Shown: piece by piece, positions 59,129 through 64,000 of the stretch | Layout: every line of letters begins with the position of its first letter | Position numbering within the stretch: the first letter of the stretch is position 1 | Assembly (NCBI GenBank): GCA_038373865.1 | Contig: JAXGGA010001677.1 | Span: 1 to 64,000, forward strand | From: Uloborus plumipes | Lineage: Eukaryota; Arthropoda; Arachnida; Araneae; Uloboridae | Direction: 5' to 3' | Length of the DNA stretch: 64,000 bases | Position numbers and translations under genes: made by a program | Notes under the pieces: model-generated | Databases searched by the model: none | The model's input: the letters and a program-made list of their open reading frames with translations, nothing else | Told to the model about the DNA's origin: nothing

Positions 59129-60825
59129 CTAACACCATGTGTTTTTCGTCTAGTGGGGTAATATAAAGTATATTGTGTTTGTACCACCTTACTTGAAAAT
59201 CTGACGAAGTGAAAAAATTTATTACTGCAGAATCGAGTTCCGTGAATTAACAATATTAAAAATTGAAAAAATAGATTTACTTTTTAAATGAATAAATAAA
59301 TAAAATAAAAATGAATAATTAAACGAAGAAAAAAAATTACGTCACGGGACTCGATTTCCAGACCTCCAGCGGTCGGAGTGGAGGACCTTGCTCACTAGGC
59401 TATGGCCGCTGTTGTGACCACTGCTCAACCGTACCTCTATAACAACTTCGAGCTGAACTTTGGATCGTTATATCTTGAAAACTATATCCTTTTGCTAAAA
59501 TACTTAGGGTGGGTCCCTCTACATAATATATAAAACTCATCAAAATCGGTGAGTGACAACCAGTAAGGTCCCCTTGTGAGAGAAAACTCTTAAGTTTTGC
59601 ATCACCATGTATTTGATTCAGATAAACTTTTTCAATTTTTTTTAACAAATATTTCTCGTTCTCAAATGACCATATAATTTTGTGTTTTGGTAAAATACGT
59701 CAAAAAGATCCACCTAGTGGCGATAAATCAATTTTGTAAAAAAGTGCAGATACGACCTTGTGCTCAGCACGGCAGTATATAGCTCATTCAAATTTGTATT
59801 TTAAAATATGGCTGATTAATTAGTCTTCTCTTTTTTAGGTCATTTTTCTGCTCAGCACGGATATTTAAAAAAAAATCAAGCACTTTAATTAAGACTTAAA
59901 CAAAGGTGAAATCGCTGCGTTACTTTGAAGCAAAACAAAACACAAAAATTACAATTAGAAATAAACATCGAAACTGAGAACCATTTTGAATTTTGAAAAC
60001 TCGTGGGTACGTGTTTAATTACGGTATGCGCGAAGTTCTTTATTTCTAATAGAGTTCACAGATATCTGGAACATAAATAAATATAATTTAATTAAAATAA
60101 ATATCGCTTGGCCACGTTTTAAGAAAACAAAACGTGACTATCAGTAAATTCTTAATTCCTTTCGCAATTAAATTACGGCGTTATCGTTCGCAAACTCGAA
60201 AAAACTTCGCTTCGCTTTGGGATTTGATATCATTTTTACGTGCAACTAAAATAATGCTTTATTTTAGTCGTTCCACTTAATTAGTAAATTACTAATGTGA
60301 ATGAATTGTAATTAAATTGGAAGAAATTGCAGGTAGTTCTCTCAGAGTGCAAGATAAATTCCAATTCAGAACGGGATGGACCATTTAGATGGAATTTTTC
60401 ATGAGGTAATTTCTGATTTAACGGCAATTTTTGATGTATTATTACTTAAATTTGATGGATAACATAAAACGGGACGATTTGAAAACATCAGTTTAACTCA
60501 TAAACAAGATAGCTTCACGGATAATTTCTCTAACATAGTATTTTCTCTTAATGCTCGTAAAAACAAAACATATGAATCAGAAAAATGCAGCACCATCTGT
60601 CAAAGAACAGAAGCGATTTGGTTTCTTATGTCCATAGTATTTCTTTTAATCAAGACGTTTAACGCAACTTAGCTAAACGGTCTCTTGTGTATTTCTGTCA
60701 ACTAGACCTCTTTGCGAGTTCGTTTAATGTATGCCACTCACTGGAAAAAATTACAGGCACATCTCAAAAAAAAAAAAAAAAACCGCATTAAAAATAAATA
60801 AATCATATAAATCAATAATAAGATG
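59129..60825. other. Mostly unassigned interval
   Basis: Apart from the tRNA-like segment at 59342-59411, nothing is recognised. Two reading frames (59400-59648 minus, 60731-60985 plus) lack features; the second runs into a hAT MITE. Confidence 0.35.
59342..59411 (-). repeat. tRNA-like segment
   Basis: On the minus strand: GCGGCCATAGCCTAGTGAGC (A-box-like), CCTCCACTCCGACCGCTGG (anticodon arm-like), TGGAAATCGAGTCCCGTGAC (B-box-like). The T arm has GAAATCGAGTC instead of GGTTCGANTC, so it looks degenerate. A SINE head or tRNA pseudogene is likely. Confidence 0.45.
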
Positions 60826-60833
60826 CTCACTAA

Positions 60834-61272
60834 CAGGGGTGCCCATCCCCCCTCAAGTTCAACAATTCCAATCCCCCCCCCCCCAAATTTCACAACCCTC
60901 TTGTGCTTTTTTTACCCCTCTTTTTTATTTAATTAATTTTTTTTCTCTCATAATAACTTATTTTTATGTGTTATTAATTTTTTAAAAGTTCGAATTATGC
61001 GCAGAATAGAATCGCTTTTTTCTCTTCTAGACATTCCAAGCACACACACATTAACACACACACAAAAAAAAAATAAATAAATAAATAAATAAATTTTAAA
61101 ATAAGAAATAAAAGTAATTAAAATAAAAAATAAATTAATGAAATTTTATTAAAAAAATCAAATTTAAATTAAAAAAAATAAAATAATTCAAAAAAATGAA
61201 TTGGTTTTAAAAAATCCCCCCCTCCCCCAAAGAAATTTGTTGCGCCATAATCCCTCTATATGGGCACTCCTG
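60834..61272. mobile_element. Non-autonomous hAT element, family D copy 2 (439 bp)
   Basis: CAGGGGTGCCCATCCCCC at the left and TATGGGCACTCCTG at the right, with a perfect 8-bp duplication ctcactaa (60826-60833 and 61273-61280). The interior matches 15706-16161 in order: a C-rich block, CACAACCCTCTTGTGC, (CA)n, AAAT runs, then a second C-rich block. Confidence 0.92.
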
Positions 61273-61280
61273 CTCACTAA

Positions 61281-62473
61281 TTTTCATAACTGGTGATGTC
61301 GTATGTACGACATAATCAATAGTCACACATTATTAAAATTTCGGTTATTTTCATTATTAAAACTGTAACTATACACATTTAATTCAGTTGTGCCCAACCT
61401 TTAAGCCAGTTATACGCGCGCAGAACAACCACCAAAATCAATTTTTCTTGTTTACCTTCCGTTCTTCTAGAACGTTACTACTCCAGTTTATCATGATGAG
61501 GTCTACTATCTGAGCATTTCAGTTCCTTTAAATGTCTTTACCTCAGAACCAAACTATTTTTGCCCCCAACTCGTTTACTTTCGTATTCCATGCTGGTGAG
61601 GGCATAATAAGCCCGAAACTGCAGTCCAAGGATCGTAATGGACGAGTTGGGGGTGTATTGCATGTTTCTGCCTTAGCCCTTGCTTAGGGGCGGTTATTCA
61701 CTGCTCTATGACGTAAGTCCATTTTCGTCCCTTTTCAGCAGAGGGCAAAAACGATTGTCGAATACATGCAAAAGATGGGACTCGTGCTGTATAAATGATG
61801 CTAAATGATTGTGAAGGAATTCGTTTTATAGAACAACGCTTTCATGGGTGGATGCGGAATAAGATTCTACATACAATGAAGCAATAAAGTGAAAATCGAC
61901 GTAAAGATGAAATCTTACGTCGTTCTGGTTCTGAGGTAGATATTATGCAGCCCTTATATGCTCCCTTATCTATGCATTTTAGGGCAGATACACACAATAC
62001 TGTTAAAAGTAAGTGAAGCTTGTAACAAGTAAAGCTTGAGACTAAAAAAGTTTGATAGTGGCCCAGTGACCTGTAAACCCAAAAAAGTTAGCTGCCACTT
62101 TGGCGTTGTTGGTGGCCCCTTTGAACCAATTTAGAAAATTGTAATCCCACGTCACTTCATTCAGCATGTAGTAATATTACACTGTGTACTTGCATAGATC
62201 TTAACTAAATCATTACTACATATGAAGGAAAAATGTTTAAAAAAACTTAAACCTTTTCTAAAGGAAAAAAAAATCAAAAGTTCAAACAAGACAACATGCA
62301 AATAAAACAAAAACTAAATGCACCTCCATACTTGAAGTTCAAAAAACATTTCGTTTAATTTGCTGATTAATCATAAATTTGGTCATCTTTGACTATTTTT
62401 CAACAAAGTTTCATTGCATTTTAACCCCTAACGCAACAAGCGAGTTTGACGTGTGTGTATCATGCCACCGGTG
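61281..62473. other. Mostly unassigned interval
   Basis: It contains the family E repeat (61590-61720). The remainder shows no recognised gene or element. Confidence 0.35.
61590..61720 (-). repeat. Dispersed repeat, family E copy 5
   Basis: On the minus strand: CCCTAAGCAAGGGCTAAGGC, AACATGCAATACACCCCCAA, CTCGTCCATTACGATCC, GGACTGCAGTTTCGGGCTTA, CCTCACCAGCATGG. It parallels copy 4 closely and copy 1 in the GCAGTTTCG region. Confidence 0.6.
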
Positions 62474-62695
62474 CAGGGGTGCCCACAGGGGGGGATTATG
62501 GCGCAAGTTGCGCCATCAAAATTTTTGGGGGGGATTTTTTTAACTTATTTATTTATTTTTTTATTTAAATTATTTATTAATTTATTTTTTCAATTTAAAT
62601 TATTTAATAACTTTTTTTTTATTTTTTCAATTTTTTTTTTAATTTATGTTTTTTTTTTTTTTTTTTTTTTTTTGCCAAGTTAATATCGAAAATTA
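62474..62695. mobile_element. Family D hAT element copy 3, truncated and inverted
   Basis: It starts CAGGGGTGCCCACAGGG, followed by ATTATGGCGCAAGTTGCGCC and GGGGGGGAT. This is the inverse of the right end of 15706-16161. T-rich sequence continues to about 62672. The opposite terminus was not found, so the copy is truncated or strongly diverged. The plus-strand 76-codon ORF here is T-tract translation. Confidence 0.75.
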
Positions 62696-63262
62696 TTAAC
62701 TTCTCATAGAACGATTTGTATCTGAATTGTTGCTGAGTAGTTAGAATTAGACTGCTAAGCGGGGGAAAAAAAGATACGCTATCAATTCAACTTCAGCATT
62801 ACCACTGACACCATAACAAATCTCGGCTCAAATGCAAAATAGGAACTTCTAGCCTAAACATTATTTATTAGTGGCGCCTGGAACTCGTTATTTGCGCGAG
62901 TGTTTTAGCTGCTGTATTTCACCCTAATAGACAAATAACATCAACAAATTGACATGTGTATATACCTTTTACAACTACAAAATTATGCAGTTTTTTTCTG
63001 CTCCGAAGTCATTAGCTACGGGTATTCCAACGTTTGATATTATTATTTTTATTACTTTATTATTATTTTTACACTTCAGTTCAGTTTAATCTTAACACTA
63101 GATGATAAAGATTTCTCAATGCGAGTGTCACAGTTTCTGCCTACCGTAATGTTGCCATATTAATGTGAGATGCGCTGTTATTGACTATTTTGTAGCAGTT
63201 TGTCGCGTTCATAGTAAATGGCGGTTCAAGTTTTGTGAAATTTTAAAAGAAATCCTTCGAAG
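62696..63262. other. Region upstream of the candidate exon
   Basis: AT-rich, no recognised element. The last 80 bases (with gtttgtcgcgttcatag and atggcggttcaag) could be promoter or 5' UTR of the exon at 63263. A TATA box was not evident. Confidence 0.3.
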
Positions 63263-63525
63263 ATGCCTAGAGCTCTCAAAACTTCGTTCAAATATAAATG
63301 TTTAGAAGTACTTTGCAACACTGTGCACAGACAAGACAAATGGACTGAACATTGTCGCAAAAAACATGCATATAAATTTAGAAATAATATTAATATCAAG
63401 TACAAAGTTGTAGCTGTTAAGAAAGGCAGTAGTACTTGGGATAAAGCGGCTAGTAACACGGGTGCAGGCTCCATTGTTTCAACGGTGACAATGACAAATA
63501 TACAAAATGCACCATCAACTTCAAG
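63263..63525 (+). CDS. Candidate first coding exon of a zinc-finger gene
   Basis: An ATG at 63263 opens 87 codons plus two bases, ending TTCAAG|GTAAGA, a good splice donor at 63525/63526. Residues 12-38 hold a C-x4-C-x11-H-x4-H zinc-finger-like pattern (KCLEVLCNTV then WTEHCRKKH), followed by KYKVVAVKKG and a Ser/Thr-rich stretch. N-terminal fingers of this sort begin several transposase-derived nuclear proteins of arthropods, so a domesticated or autonomous transposon gene is possible. The frame stays open 4 bases past the donor before reaching a stop. The Tc1 element begins about 100 bp downstream, in the putative intron. No further exon is within the window. Confidence 0.45.
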
Positions 63526-63622
63526 GTAAGATTTATATTAAACATTCCTTGTAACAGTATTTTAGAACTATCTTACTTTGTTAATTATTTGATTTCAAAA
63601 AGGTACACTTTATATGTATATA

Positions 63623-64000
63623 CACTGAAGTGACAAAAGTCATGGGATACCTCTTAATATTGTGTCGGCCCTCCTTTTGCCCGGCGAAGTGCAACAACTC
63701 GACGTGGCATGGACTCAACAAGTCGTTGGAAGTCTTCTGCAGGAATATTGAGCCATGCTGTCTCGATAGACGTCCATAATTGTGAAAGCGTTGATGGGGC
63801 AGGATTTTGGGCACGAACAGACCTCTCGATGGTGTCCCATAAATGCTCAATGGGATTCATGTCGGGCGATCTAGGTGGCCAAATCATTCGTTGGAATTGT
63901 CCAGAATTTTCTTCAAACCAATTGCGAACAGTTGTGGCCCGGTGACATGGCGCATTGTCATCCATAAAAATCCCATCGTTGTTTGGGTACATGAAGTCCA
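63623..64000 (-). mobile_element. Tc1-type transposon, cut by the window end
   Basis: It starts next to TA (63621-63622) with CACTGAAGTGACAAAAGTCA, a Tc1-like terminal sequence. The element continues beyond base 64000, so its other end is not seen. Its transposase gene is on the minus strand, with the stop close to this terminus, which is normal for Tc1. Confidence 0.92.
63654..64000 (-). CDS. Tc1-family transposase, C-terminal part
   Basis: The frame is open from the window edge to a stop at 63654-63656. It includes FMDDNAPCHRATTV, with the second catalytic D, then WPPRSPDMNPIEHLWD, with the catalytic E. By my count 36 residues separate them, near the DD34E-DD37E range of Tc1 relatives. A basic C-terminus (MPRRVVALRRAKGG) follows. 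No stop or frameshift is present in about 115 codons, unlike the other transposase relics here, so this copy may be young. The N-terminal DNA-binding part and the first D lie outside the window. Confidence 0.9.
   Translation of the reverse strand, partial: DFMYPNNDGIFMDDNAPCHRATTVRNWFEENSGQFQRMIWPPRSPDMNPIEHLWDTIERSVRAQNPAPSTLSQLWTSIETAWLNIPAEDFQRLVESMPRRVVALRRAKGGPTQY

Noticed and set aside
60731..60985. 84-codon ORF
   Set aside because: It starts in an A tract and continues into the left end of a hAT MITE with a verified TSD.

Overview
This window looks like AT-rich animal nuclear DNA, most likely from an arthropod. That guess rests on the mix of repeats: many short hAT-type elements, Tc1, Tigger/pogo and piggyBac relics, tRNA-derived SINEs and a truncated LINE. 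It is inference, and the species cannot be read from the sequence. No operon-like layout, long intact ORF, rRNA or CRISPR is visible. Almost all that can be identified is transposon-derived, and element boundaries are supported mainly by terminal inverted repeats (TIRs) with matching target-site duplications (TSDs).

Layout. 0-6.3 kb: four hAT-type elements, three with perfect 8-bp TSDs. 7.8-15.4 kb: two tRNA-derived SINEs, two copies of a 'TTGGCGA'-rich repeat, a probable solo LTR on the minus strand and a microsatellite-ended interspersed element. 15.6-17.4 kb: a TTAA-flanked element containing two further elements. 18.8-22.6 kb: a 1.56 kb foldback element, a small TA-flanked MITE and a complete but decayed Tc1 element. 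23.8-29.6 kb: featureless AT-rich DNA. 29.6-33.1 kb: a broken Tigger transposase interrupted by two insertions. 35-40 kb: a hairpin MITE, a tandem pair of interspersed elements and a piggyBac relic that keeps the transposase cysteine-rich tail. 40.4-40.9 kb: a 5'-truncated LINE. 41.6-49.6 kb: a satellite array of roughly 95-bp monomers, split by a 2.9 kb hAT element with a perfect TSD. 50.8-56.2 kb: a hAT-type element holding a 1.6 kb element (itself holding a piggyBac-like MITE) and a 3 kb palindrome with mirrored copies of a decayed nuclease-like gene. 58-64 kb: more hAT MITEs, a candidate first exon of a zinc-finger gene at 63.26 kb and a Tc1 element running off the end.

The only candidate host coding exon is 63263-63525. 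The window is best read as a layered record of transposon insertions, in which nesting gives relative ages. The most unusual objects are the 3 kb palindrome carrying a PIN/FEN1-like gene fragment, the satellite array with kilobase-scale internal duplication, and the Tigger copy whose reading frame closes up exactly when a TA-flanked 1.3 kb insertion is ignored.
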